Source of the DNA: Arcuatula senhousia
Taxonomy: Eukaryota; Mollusca; Bivalvia; Mytilida; Mytilidae
Length of the DNA: 64,000 bases
Direction: 5' to 3'
Assembly (NCBI GenBank): GCA_963971305.1
Contig: OZ020303.1
Span: 15,745,184-15,809,183 of the forward strand
Made by a program: the position numbers and the translations under genes
Shown here: one piece after another, positions 23,760 to 34,500 of the stretch
Numbering within the stretch: position 1 is the stretch's first letter
How the letters are laid out: every line of letters starts with the position of its first letter
Notes under the pieces: model-generated
What the model was told of the DNA's origin: nothing
Databases searched by the model: none
The model's input: only the letters and a program-made list of their open reading frames with translations

Positions 23760-24030
23760 AATATGGTCCTGTGCGATGTCCGGATGGCGAATAGACCCAA
23801 ACAGAGCCTAGATTTTCGTAAGAGGCGAATAAAGCTCTTGGGATTCTGACATTGGGTTAGTGCTCAGCCAACAGAGCGACAAAGTGTGTAACCTAGGTGG
23901 CTGAATAAGGTGGTCCTCGTTCGCGGAGTTTGTCAGGTCTAACTTACAGAAACCCTGACCGCTGACCATAGTGGCCCAACGGGAGAGTACCACGCTTCAT
24001 AAACGTAAAAGATCCATATGTGACCGCCAA
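23760..24030 (+). repeat. Dispersed SINE-like repeat, copy 2
   Basis: Same order of motifs as 9225-9495: CAGAGCCTAG, GTAAGAGGCGAATAAAGCTC, TTGGGATTCTG, GTGCTCAGCCAACAGAGCGAC, GTGGTCCTCGTTCGCG, TGTCAGGTCTAAC, GACCGCTGACCATAGTGG and TGTGACCGCC at the end. About 15-20 percent diverged by eye. Confidence 0.55.
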
Positions 24031-24044
24031 CACATCAATCTATG

Positions 24045-25072
24045 TATATGTTAGCGGCAAAAAGCAAAATCAGACATGATTATAATAGCAATTTCCTATT
24101 AAAGCCTATTTCCTAGGCAATAAGCTAATGCCTAGTCATTTAATAATTGCCTACATTTTTAGGCATTAGGCTTATTTCCTGAAATCATAATGGCAAAATT
24201 CTATCTATATCCTAGGCAATAACAAAATAAAGAAAATTCTGAAAGATAATCAAGAAATTACATTTTTGTGAATGTTTTTAGATTTTTTATTATTATTTAG
24301 AAAACTTTAACATAAGAGAACATCAAATCGGTCTCTTATCAAATGGTAACTTATTGCTATTATAATTATTTTGTGTCTGCCGTTCGTCTGTTCAAATTAA
24401 AACAAAAATACGCCCAAAAGACATAATTCCCCATCTTGCAACATTTCGGGCAGACGGACGAACAGACGCAAAAACCATGCGCCACCTGCTTTGTTAGATG
24501 GAGCGTACTTAATTAAGTGCTACAAAACTTCGTTTAAAAGTTGGTAAAGGTGTATTGTTACAAAATGTTGTTCGGATTTTTTATTCAACGGAAACATGGC
24601 TACTGTTGCTGAAAAATAAAAATAAGGGTAATTAAACCAAGTTTGAAGGTTTATAACTGAAACATATACCTGATGGATGTACATGTTTAAGGGTCTATAT
24701 TATTCGCCAGTGAGACAGGTAATCCCTTTAAAGCTTCATGTCCCTTTTAGGTCACACATTGCATTTTTCATGTTTTTGTCTTGTAAAATAAAAACTATTG
24801 CAGACTGAGAAAAGAATTTTCTTGCTCAAATGTTCAGCGTTCGAAATTAAAATATGTTACTATTTTATAACAAATGTATGAGTTGTCATATCGCGTTAAA
24901 CAATAAGCCTTATATGCCGGTCTTTATTTTTCATGCATCGGGTGTATTTCCTAGTCTTTTAGCTAAATGCCTGGTTCGATTCAGGCAATAAGCTTAGTGA
25001 CTAGGCATTAGCTTATTGCCTAGGCATTAGGCTTAATGCCTGATTTTGCTTATTTTCGCTAACATATATAAA
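24045..25072. mobile_element. 1-kb element with GCCTAGGCAATAAGC inverted ends
   Basis: The left end TATATGTTAGCGGCAAAAAG then CAAAATCAG...GCCTAGGCAATAAGCTAATGCC is matched, inverted, by GGCATTAGCTTATTGCCTAGGC...CTGATTTTGCTTATTTTCGC and TAACATATA at about 24985-25070. The subterminal part holds several inverted and direct copies of AGGCATTAGGCTTAATGCC. The interior is unrelated AT-rich DNA with no ORF of note. Probably a MITE. Confidence 0.7.
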
Positions 25073-25899
25073 AAAAAAACTCATGTTCAAATTAATATTC
25101 CTTTAGCAATCTGATAAAAAAAATCACTCCTATACTTGACACCGATTTTGTGTTTAAATTGTACTGCAGAAAATATCTATTTATCTTTAGTTAACTGTTG
25201 TCGCGCAATATGATGTAAGAAAATGCAGTTTAAACATAATAAGTCCCTTACATGTGGCATGTACAGTGCTTCAATATTTTAACATATAACTATATGATAT
25301 AGTGCTTTACATGTCTTATAAACCTGCTTATTTAAAAGTCGTTTTAATGACCTGACCAGCAAATCGTGAAAATGTAAATTAGAAGGACGAGAAAAAAACC
25401 CAGACAATATCTAACACAAAAATACAAAAACAACTGAATAGAAATCAGCAACGCGAACTCAAGTCGTTTACCAGAGTGAACTCAGGTGCTCCGGAAGAGT
25501 AAAAAGTTCTTACTTAGCACATCTGTCGTGCTGCCAACTGTCAATTCAGCTAGTCAAATCCGGCAAAGGAATACTTTCTATTTTTCTATTTCGTGATATA
25601 GATCTAAATATGAAGCAGACTTCCTAGAATCCGTCAATTTCAAGTGCCTGATGATATATATATATATATATATATGATGGAAAAAGTCACCAAATCGAGA
25701 ATTGTTCAGTGAAATGACATCATCATTATAACGGAACGTGAGGTTACATGAGAGAGCTAGTCTACGGTCTTTTTCTATCTACAAGCGATTGTAAGATATC
25801 TGCTTCATATGAATTAAGACACAAACCAGTAAGAATTTAATGTTAATTGGAATCCTTATTGTTTGCCGAAAAACACGTACACCAAACTGAACAAATATG
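25073..25899. other. No gene seen; TA microsatellite at 25651-25675
   Basis: The only regular structure is about twelve TA dinucleotides at 25651-25675. No coding exon was recognised. Confidence 0.4.
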
Positions 25900-26960
25900 C
25901 TGTCTATGAGAAAGTTGTGTATCTCGATTATTTGGTCCTTTGTACATTTGTTCTTTTTCTTAAAATCAAGTCTAAGTATAATCGACTACCATGAAGATAA
26001 TTGTACCTGCGTTTTCCATTCTTTTTTTTAAAGCTGCGTTTAGTCAGCTGTGTCTATCGTGATTTGAGTTGTTCATGTGGAATAGAAGTGTAAAGTGTGG
26101 AAAAAAAGAACGTTTTGAAGCTTTTGAACACCATGTTTGAAAGATGAAAAAAATTTAGAGTTAAGAATTTCCGACATTTCTTTCGAATTCTTTAGGGTCT
26201 ACATTTGATTAACACCATTTCTAGAATGACAGCAAGCCGGATTTTATTGCCGTCAGTATTGAAGTCAACAGAACTGAAAGAGGTTTAGTATTACATTTGG
26301 ATGACCCCGCAATGGAGCGCTGTATTTATAATTTTTTATGTACCGATAATTTAGGAATTAATCCAATTCAGGGATGGAATGTCATCATTATTGGCAACAA
26401 CAGAAAGGCATAAGGAGGAAATGACAGCTTTGTGATTGTCAATTATTTCCTTCTTAGACAGTGTTGTTGCTCTGTATGTGGCGTTATTGCTAGTACAACC
26501 AACCCCTAATTCAGCTGTCAAACGGTCAATGTAGTGTTTCTTGCACGCAAAAAAATGAAATGGTACTTTTTCTGCAGGAACAACAACACATTGTCATGTA
26601 AGGTGAGTAATGTATCGGCAACATCAGCGTTGCTGAAAATGGATGTTGCCTTAATGCTAATCTGTGCTTTCAGATAATTGATTCTTTTCAAAACCAATGA
26701 CCTCACATCTTTAACACATTTTGACAAAACGTTACTTTCTTTCTCTTGTTCTTTCTTGGTCCATTTTCTTGCATAGTCTTCAACTGAATTCATAATTGTT
26801 TTGAGAATTATAACTCCAGTTGATTCGCCTTGGCTCACGATATTTAGGTCCTTCGGCCAATGCATCGCAAAGTAAGTTATTTTCCACGATGTTCAGATCG
26901 ACAGAGAGATTATAATTGAAGACGACTTCAAGGTCCGTATTACCACCCTACCAGTGGCCT
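25900..26960 (-). pseudogene. Penelope-like reverse transcriptase relic
   Basis: Reading the minus strand across frame changes gives a recognisable order: CDALAKGPKYREP near 26870, then VEDYARKWTKKE, VKDVRSLVLKRI, LHDN followed in another frame by VVPAEK and CKKHYIDRL near 26520, LSKKEI near 26430, LNWI with PKL, IAGSSKC near 26300, NTKPLSVLLTSILTAIKSGL, GVNQM-TLKNSKE near 26200 and a trace of SRFSTLYT/IPHEQLKSR. The ADK/AEK..CK..YI motif followed by a PKLHK-like block and an STLYT-type block is typical of Penelope-like and related mollusc reverse transcriptases. There are several frameshifts and stops, so it is dead. The GIY-YIG endonuclease part was not found. The open stretch of 115 codons at 26518-26865 is only one fragment of it. 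Confidence 0.7.
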
Positions 26961-28944
26961 TGGTCAACACCATCTCAGCCTAATGCCAAGAACAGATCCA
27001 GCTGTAGATAGTTTTATCCTGTACAAATCATTATTTTTTTTTTTATTTGGAACTGTTGAGAAATGGCGTCGTGGTGTCTGTATGAGCAAGAGTCAATCAA
27101 CACTCTGTATGAGTCCGACTCTTAATTGAAAGAAGAAGAAGAAGAATGGGGACTTTTCACACGGACAGTCTGGTGGATTTGCTTTGAGGTCATTGATTTT
27201 GGAAATCCCACAACACTTGTTTGAAGTTGAAGACCGTAGGTGCAACACTTGTTTGTAGTTGAAGACCTTAGGTGCAACACATTTTCAAATCTACACGAAA
27301 CAACAGCGGCAGCAGTAAAAAGAGCAATGCTTTCAATTTCTCTGGGGTATCTGCTCTGGCAAATCTTATTAAGTATTTAACACAGACTGTAGTAACACTT
27401 GTTTTATTTCTATTGACTAAAATAGACTTTTTTTATAGTACCCAACCGTTCTTACTAGACAAAATGTCTCATTATTAAACGTTGCTAGTTTGTTAAGCAG
27501 ACATGAATAGATGAAATATCATGTTAAAAATATTTTAGATTAATTAGATTAATATCAAATGTATGCCCAGTATGTATTGTGTTACGACTTACGCCAACGG
27601 ACTTTGAGACTTGCAGAGCGAATTTACCAAACAGGCTGCCCGAAACAAGAAAACAAAACCAACAAGCAAAACGACAGTTAAACTTATCGTTGTGTGTTTT
27701 GACTGCTGACCCACTCCATAATGCCCATTTCCCCTTGCTTAATTAAAATCTCCTAGCTTGCATAGACAAGTAAATGATGTTATACAGGCAGAAACAAGAT
27801 AACCAAATTTACAACATAAACTGTCAGGCAAACAATCAAAGTCAAAACTGTGTTTGAATCTCGATGGCTTTAAGATTAAGATTAGCTTTGTTTTTTTATA
27901 TAAACTTGGATTTTTTTATGCAATGTTTGCAAACCAATTAACATTGGCGAAGTCATTGGTCCTTTTCACTTGAATGTGGGATGCGCTGCATTTGTCCCAA
28001 TTTGGTAGATGTTCAATATTTTATTTGCACCCGTGGCATGTTTTCATTTTCATCATTAAATAAAACATTCAATTTCAGCCATTCCAGAACTTAGATTTAA
28101 GAGTTATAGTGCTAGTAAATGTCATGTAAAAAAAGATAGGAAAAGGCTTTATTAAAAGATAATAAAACGCTTCAGTGTTCAATTAGAATTAACCGTTAAA
28201 TCTTGGGAAGGTAAGACATTAATAATCTAGGCAAAATCAACCCTAAATGGTGCCTTGCGTTGCTAAATGTTCAAAATGAAAAGTGTACATGTTATGTTTT
28301 ACGTATTACCTGTTCATGATAATAAAAGTAGTCAAACATTTCATTTAAAACATGAGGAGGTATCTTAGATAAAAGAAAAATCCAGTTTTTTTTTCCAAAT
28401 TTAAAATATCGTTTAAAGAGTTATCAGTAAGTTTAAACGATAATGTAAGGTATTTTATCATGATAAAAATATTATTCTTTTCAGTTTTTAACATTTAATA
28501 CACTGAGAATTGTTATAATGCTTTTCTTTTTTTTTTATTTCAGAATCATTCATTATTGTGTTTAAAATAAAAAGAATCAAAACTTTTTTGAAATAAAAGT
28601 TCTTTTTGAAACAATATTCGTTTTGATTTCATATCAAATAATTTCGTTTTCAAATGTATTTAATTCATTGTTGTACGAAACTTTCGAAAGGAGATTATGA
28701 ACCAATTTTTTCAAACATTTTTTGCTAAAATAAACCGGTTTAATCTATAAAAACTAAAAAGTTATAATACACATTTATTAGCTTCCATTTCTCTGCTGTT
28801 CGGGTACGCTTACAGATTTTTTTGTTCCCTGTTTTAGCACAACCGATAAATGGCGGCCTCCACAAATTTGGGAAATTATGAAAAAAACTTCTTTTGTAAT
28901 GCATTTGATATGTAGACGCATTTAAGAGTTTATTGTGGGGAAAA
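26961..28944. other. No gene seen
   Basis: AT-rich sequence with a (GAA)n run near 27130. ATGGCGTCGTGG at 27064 and ATGGCGGCCTCC at 28851 open short frames (20 and 22 codons) without supporting signals. No exon of MED23 could be placed here although its first exon may lie in this direction. Confidence 0.35.
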
Positions 28945-29038
28945 AATGACACAAAGGACCATTGAAGACGTAGTCTTCGATGTATTTAATGAATGACACA
29001 AAGGACCATTGAAGACGTAGTCTTCGATGTATTTAATG
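28945..29038. repeat. Two tandem copies of a 47-bp unit
   Basis: The unit contains GACACAAAGGACCATTGAAG and ACGTAGTCTTCGATGTATT. Each copy carries the small palindrome GAAGACGTAGTCTTC. The two copies are identical. Confidence 0.85.
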
Positions 29039-29090
29039 ATATTGTTGTAAGTTTTTTTTTTCATCTAAGACTGAGTTGGGGTACTGACTA

Positions 29091-29174
29091 CACAGGCACT
29101 TGTTTCTATCAATAATGGGGGTAGAGTATGTATACATACTCTACCCCCATTATTGATAGAAACAAGTGCCTGTG
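29091..29174. repeat. Perfect 84-bp palindrome with no spacer
   Basis: 42-bp arms meet at GTATGTA/TACATAC with no loop. The arm starts CACAGGCACTTGTTTC and contains AATGGGGGTAGAG. The nine bases ACTGACTAC occur on both sides (29083-29091 and 29175-29183), overlapping the palindrome by one base on the left. No function is visible; such a structure is either a very young insertion or inverted duplication, or a cloning/assembly fold-back. Confidence 0.9.
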
Positions 29175-29540
29175 ACTGACTACATGTACTGTTAACATGG
29201 TTAATTACCTCTCCTGAGAAAACTAAATTAAAGAGATATCATACACCTGATTTAATTAAACTACAGAGATTTTTCTCTACTGATAAGTTATAAATAACAA
29301 GGTCATCACAGTATTTTGTACACTGGCAATATTGTCTTCAGATTGTCTGTTGAAACATGGTGTTATTGTTCGAGGGTAAACACTTTTATTATAAATTGGA
29401 CACGTATGATATTCATATGATTGGAAAGAGGAAATCCTGCTGCATGCGATAGACTACTCTTTTAATTTTGATGAGGCATTTTCGGAAAAATACTTTTTAA
29501 AAAAGTCGTCAGTTTGAAATAAACGAATTATTTACCTAGA

Positions 29541-30160
29541 CAGGTTGGAGCAAATGCCTGAAAACAGGTATAATACCCGATTTCAGGGATAGTCCTTGAA
29601 ATCAGGTATACTGTGATCCCTGAAATCGGGGATAGCAAACTTTGAATCAATTTTTCTGACTTCAACAAAATAAAGGCATTCTCTAAATATACCATTCATA
29701 AGAAATGATAATATTGCTATATATTTTAGCATCTTTCATATCAAAATGATGTCTTGTTAAATGCCTCTGCAGTGACAAAGCTTTTTCTATTGTATTACCT
29801 GACCCTTAATTGAATGGTTAACACGTGTGCAACCAGGTGTGACTTGAGTACATTTCACTCTCCATTGATGATATAATTGGCATGTGATCAAGTTAACAGG
29901 AATGATGACAAGTTCTTTGAAAACAAATTGAATGTCCAATGGGTCAATTTACACAAAAGGAAATAATAAAGGAATCAAAGTCTATAAATTTGAATTTAAA
30001 TTATTTCATTAATTCAAGATTGCTTTAAGAGTGCACTTTTATATGCATTGTGATAAAAAAGAAAGAGTTTTATTCATCAAATAAGCTTTAAATCCATTAG
30101 AAAGTCTGCTATCCCTGAAATCGGGTATTATACCCGTTTTCAGGCATTTGCTCCAACCTG
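29541..30160. mobile_element. 620-bp MITE with about 52-bp inverted ends, CTAGA target duplication
   Basis: The left end starts CAGGTTGGAGCAAATGCCTG and the right end is the reverse complement with one mismatch over about 52 bp (through GATTTCAGGGATAG). CTAGA lies directly outside both ends (29536-29540 and 30161-30165). Just inside the left end, the ATCCCTGAAATCGGGGATAG motif is repeated. There is no ORF, so it must be mobilised in trans. Confidence 0.85.
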
Positions 30161-30360
30161 CTAGAGGGTCGGGAAGACCTTTTCCGGGACGCCGGGATTG
30201 GCCATATTATTTAACGGGAATTCGGGAAAAGCGACTAGCGGGACACGGGAACCTGCATTTATTTTTCGGGCTGCGGGATCGGTAGTTTTTATTATCCGGG
30301 AAAATGGGATTATAAAATTATTTTGACGGGAATTCGGGACAGGACCCCCTCCTCCCCTCC
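30161..30360. repeat. CGGGA-rich low-copy repeat
   Basis: Irregularly spaced CGGGA/CGGGAA words (for example 30198, 30220, 30240, 30268, 30296, 30328) end in a CCCCTCCTCCCCTCCCCC stretch near 30345. No coding content. Confidence 0.5.
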
Positions 30361-31069
30361 CCCTACCTAGTCATGCTTTTAAAAAGCTCCTCTAAGAAAT
30401 TTTCATAAATTACTTTCTTATTTAGTATCATTAAATAGCAGAAAGCTGGCAGAATAAAAAAGTCAATTTTTTACGATAATTAGGTGAAATTGAGACAAGT
30501 AATTACCTGTTAAAGGTTATCCAATTTCCTGCTTAAATTTGACACCCACTGTTGATATAAAACTGCAGATAAGAAAATTTGTTTATTGTGACCAATGAAT
30601 TTCAATCAGACTGCAGGGATTAGCACTCCAATGACTTATATATGTAAACTTGTCTGTCCACAATAATATTGAGTAGAGGTCTGCTATTCCATATGTACAT
30701 TTTTACATGTAGATTTGATACCATTCAAAGATTTGCATTTTTAATTTTAATTCAAATCTGTCAAATATTTTTTGAATGCTTAGATTTTTTACAGGGCCCT
30801 TCCTGACTTAATATCAGATTTCAAGTAAAAATATAAATGTTGTATGCAATGTCACATATTTTCTCATCCTTAATGTATTGTTATCAGATGTAATCATGAT
30901 AACAATACGCTGATTACAATACAAAGTAATCAGTAATTTAATCAATTACTTTCAAAATTGCTGTCATCATAAATTTAATTAAATCATATATTTACATGTA
31001 TCAAAGTAATTGTAATTTGATCAATTACTTTAAAAGTAATTGAACCCATCTCTGTAACGAACCGGGTTC
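30361..31069. other. No gene seen
   Basis: AT-rich sequence. A cluster of TAATCA/TGATTA words near 30885-31030 is the only local pattern. No MED23 exon could be identified. Confidence 0.35.
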
Positions 31070-31117
31070 AGTTGTTACGTTCCTATCATGCTGCGCTCGG
31101 CGTAGCTTTTTATTTAC
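31070..31117 (+). mobile_element. Truncated 3' end of a GACCGC-family element
   Basis: GTTACGTTCCTATCATGCTG followed by the hairpin GCTGCGCTCGGCGTAGC and TTTTTATTT is the same 3' end as at 18896-18936 and 53010-53046. The rest of the element is missing upstream. Confidence 0.75.
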
Positions 31118-31394
31118 CAAATAAAAACAGTTTAACTGTTAGTGATCCATTGTCAAATTAAAATTTTCAGAACAAGATTTATCATTTTTCCTCTCTAGTG
31201 TGATCAAGTGCTGAGAGCCCTTGCGGACCAAATATCAAAACCAAACAAAACAACCTGCTTGTTGAAAAAATGACGATCAGGTCATATAGGGCCTTGTGCC
31301 CTATATTAATGGCACAATAGCAGCTTGCTGCATTTTTCTCTTCAAAATTTACTTTAAAAAATGTTTAAATGGAAAATCCTGTATATATTTGTAG

Positions 31395-31517
31395 AAAGGA
31401 GAGGCCTTTGAGGAAGCCTTTTGTTCAGTGATCCGTCATACTGAAGCAACAGAGAAATGGAAAAGGGACTACTGTATCAACAAAATGAAAAATATGTTTA
31501 CTCAAGCACAACAAGAG
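31395..31517 (+). CDS. MED23: MED23 exon 1 (first recognised)
   Basis: Acceptor TTTGTAG, donor GTACCT, phase 0 in and out, 41 codons starting KGEAFEEAF and ending TQAQQE. It matches the EEAF region near the N-terminus of animal MED23. A stop codon directly precedes it in frame, so a further upstream exon must supply the start codon. Confidence 0.8.
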
Positions 31518-34500
31518 GTACCTTAAGCAGAATTTGGTGTGATCATTAGATATTTATATTTGATCATAGATGTTTGGTTCAGACATTTTTTGTCAGAACT
31601 TCGTATTTGATAGAGGGATATCAGTGAAGAATAAAGCTTGTTGGTTTATTTATTGTTTGATTGCAATAGAAACAGGGATATTGTAATGTAATACATGTAG
31701 TTTATATACTGTAAAAGTAATACATTGAACATTATGCATATACATGTACTAAAATCCTGTAATATACATTTGTGCACTAGTTTTAAAGAGAGTACATTAA
31801 AAAAAATGTCAATATTTTTCAGTATATTTTAGAAGCACGTTTTTCTGTGTCATGTTACAAACTGTATTGCTTAAAATGGTTTAAACACTGATTTATGAAA
31901 AAAACTGTTGCATTTTAATGATGCGTTGATGTATGACTTTTTATCCATTACTCATTATCAAATGTAGAAGTTTATTTGCCCCTCCTATGTATATATGTAG
32001 AGGGCTTGCAGTTTTTAGGTCCGTTTATTCCTTAGTTTGTCTGTATGCCCAAGTCAGATTCACTATCAGGTTTACATGTAAGTTACTTTCCATGAAGGAA
32101 TCAAGATATTATCATAAAACTCAATACACATATGCACCGGTAATCGGAAAGAAAGTCACAGGAACAAAAGTCACAGGAACAAAAGGTCACAGTTTTGATA
32201 GGAAAAAAGGTCACAAGAAAAAAAGTCACAGGAAATAAAGTCACAATGTTTTCTATAGTCGTTATTGAACTAAGTGTTATCATTTTTTTATTTTTAAACT
32301 ATTCTTCTATATTTTCTTTTTTGTTGTTGTTATTAAAAAAAATCTCGGAAAAAAATGTAAGATATGATTTAAAACTCATTTGGTGTTATTGACCATAATG
32401 AAAATTACCAGTAATTTTACTTACAAATTACTTATTTTTATATATATTATAGTAAAAACATTTTTATCTATGTAGTTTTGTATGAAGTCTTGCTTACTTT
32501 TGCTTTTTAAAAATGTTGAATAATATTTATTTTTTGTTTAAAAGACAAACAGAAAATTTTGAATTGTTTGCTGGTGACTTTTGTATTCTTGTTATTTTCA
32601 TTTTTCATGTTTTATTACATTTTTTATTGTTATCATATCTTTGGCTAAATCATTAATAAATATTACAGAGAATAAGAGAATAAGAATTTTTATTAGCTAA
32701 TCAAGAACCCACGAAGGGCATCAATTAATGAGACACAGGATCAGAGCCATTGAAGTACCATGTATATATACATTGTAATATATCAAAAATAAAGATAAAA
32801 AATAAAAGAATAGATTATAAACATGGACCATAATACAATTAGTGTGTTAACATTTAGTAACTTTTTATTATTTCTTTTGTTTCCATTCAGATCTTTTCTC
32901 AAAACATTCAAGAATAAAATTGCCTAAATAGTTTAATGCTTCTAGGTTCTCATTAGTAAATAGCCAGAAATACTTAAGCTCTGGGGATAATAATTGGAAA
33001 TTTTCACAGCATTTATTTATTTTGTCAAAAAATACAGTACACCAAGAGACATACCGTGACTGATCACCGTGATAGTGGTACACCACTCTTAGAGACATAA
33101 CAAATATCTTTTTTGTTGTTAATGTTTTTTTAAAAAATTCTTTTTACATTTTGAAGGAATGATTATACAGAACAATTTCCAAAAAGAATTTTTGAAAAAT
33201 CTTTAACCACAAAAAAGATATTTGTTATGTCTCTAAGAGTGGTGTACCACTATCACGGTGTTCAGTCACGGTATGTCTCTTGGTGTACTGTATGCTACGC
33301 TCCTGTTCATATAAAGGACATGTTACTATAAAATGTGATTCATTTTCAACCGCATCACGGGGTAGAATGTCTACGACTAAATCGGCATGGTACGAAGGGG
33401 ACAAGAAAATTTGGGATGGTTTTTAGTAGAAACTCATGTAAACATCCGCTTCGGAATGGAGAAGGTAAGATAAAATTATAAATTTCTATAACTCATGGTA
33501 GCTTTTCTTAACTGAAAGTATGCGCAAGATGTACCTATTGTTGTCTTGTTTTAAGGATTGAAAGAGCTTTTTGTTAATGTTTTATTAATGTTATGTGAAA
33601 CTGGTTCAATCACATGCAAAACGAACATTTTTGTTGCACTTCAATCTTTAAAAGACTCAAAAACATGTTAACAGATATCCTAGATGTATTTTACGAATTG
33701 TACATGCATTGGCAATGCAAATACTGTCTAAAAAGCAGCTAAACAACAAAATGATATACCCCTTGATTAAATAATTACAGTACAAGCCAATCCTTGCATG
33801 GTTAATACAGGAACAAGAACATTTGAAATGGCAGAAAGTAACATTACTTGCAGTGTATTTTTGATTTATTCTACATGTAGATGCCTAAAGATACTTTTTT
33901 AACAGTTTCAAAATAAAAAAAAAGTCCAAATCGAAAGATGAAAAAGCTAAGTAATTATTTGTAAATCCAACAGCATATCAAGTTGAAAGCCTTCAAACAT
34001 ATACTATCCAAATGATAATTTAAGAAGTTAAATATGGTTGAGTTATAGAAAATAATGAGAAGTGGAATAAGTGTACGCAACTCACATAACAAGCGGTAAT
34101 TTAGAAAAAAAAGTCACAGTGAAAAAAAAAAAAACACGCCAGCAGTAAAATTATACAGAACAATTTTCATTTTTGACTTTCACTCCCCGCCCCAACCCTC
34201 ACGACGTCTTATCAGAGGGAATTGAATTGATTTTTCTTCTGTTTGTCCGTACTTGCGAAAAAGGTTAAGCATAGCAATTCTGATGGCCCGACCACGTATA
34301 TAAATCGGATATATAGTTTTGCGTTTTTCCGTCCCTCCATACTTCCGTAACAGTTTGGTCTAGTTCTTGGTTAAGTAACATTACTAAAATTCTAAATATT
34401 TGGGGTCAGTGAAATTTCAATTTAACCGCTTAAGATATGTGTTAGGTAGCGCTACATCAGGTTCATATCTCTAATACTACACCAACAAAAATGTGGATCT

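Noticed and set aside
28851..28919. ATGGCGGCCTCC opening a 22-codon frame, considered as the missing MED23 start exon
   Set aside because: Its only nearby donor (GTAATG) leaves the wrong phase for exon 1 at 31395, which needs phase 0.
31201..31275. Possible terminal coding exon on the plus strand: a CTCTCTAG acceptor-like site, then 24 codons starting CDQVLRALADQ and a TGA
   Set aside because: It is short, I recognise no protein, the frame does not connect to MED23, and a frame of this length is expected by chance in such sequence.
31286..31340. ATAGGGC/GCCCTAT stem and CAGCTTGCTG hairpin followed by T-run, as a fifth Helentron-like 3' end
   Set aside because: The architecture fits, but only about 55 bp are present, there is no second copy in the window, and no 5' partner could be found.
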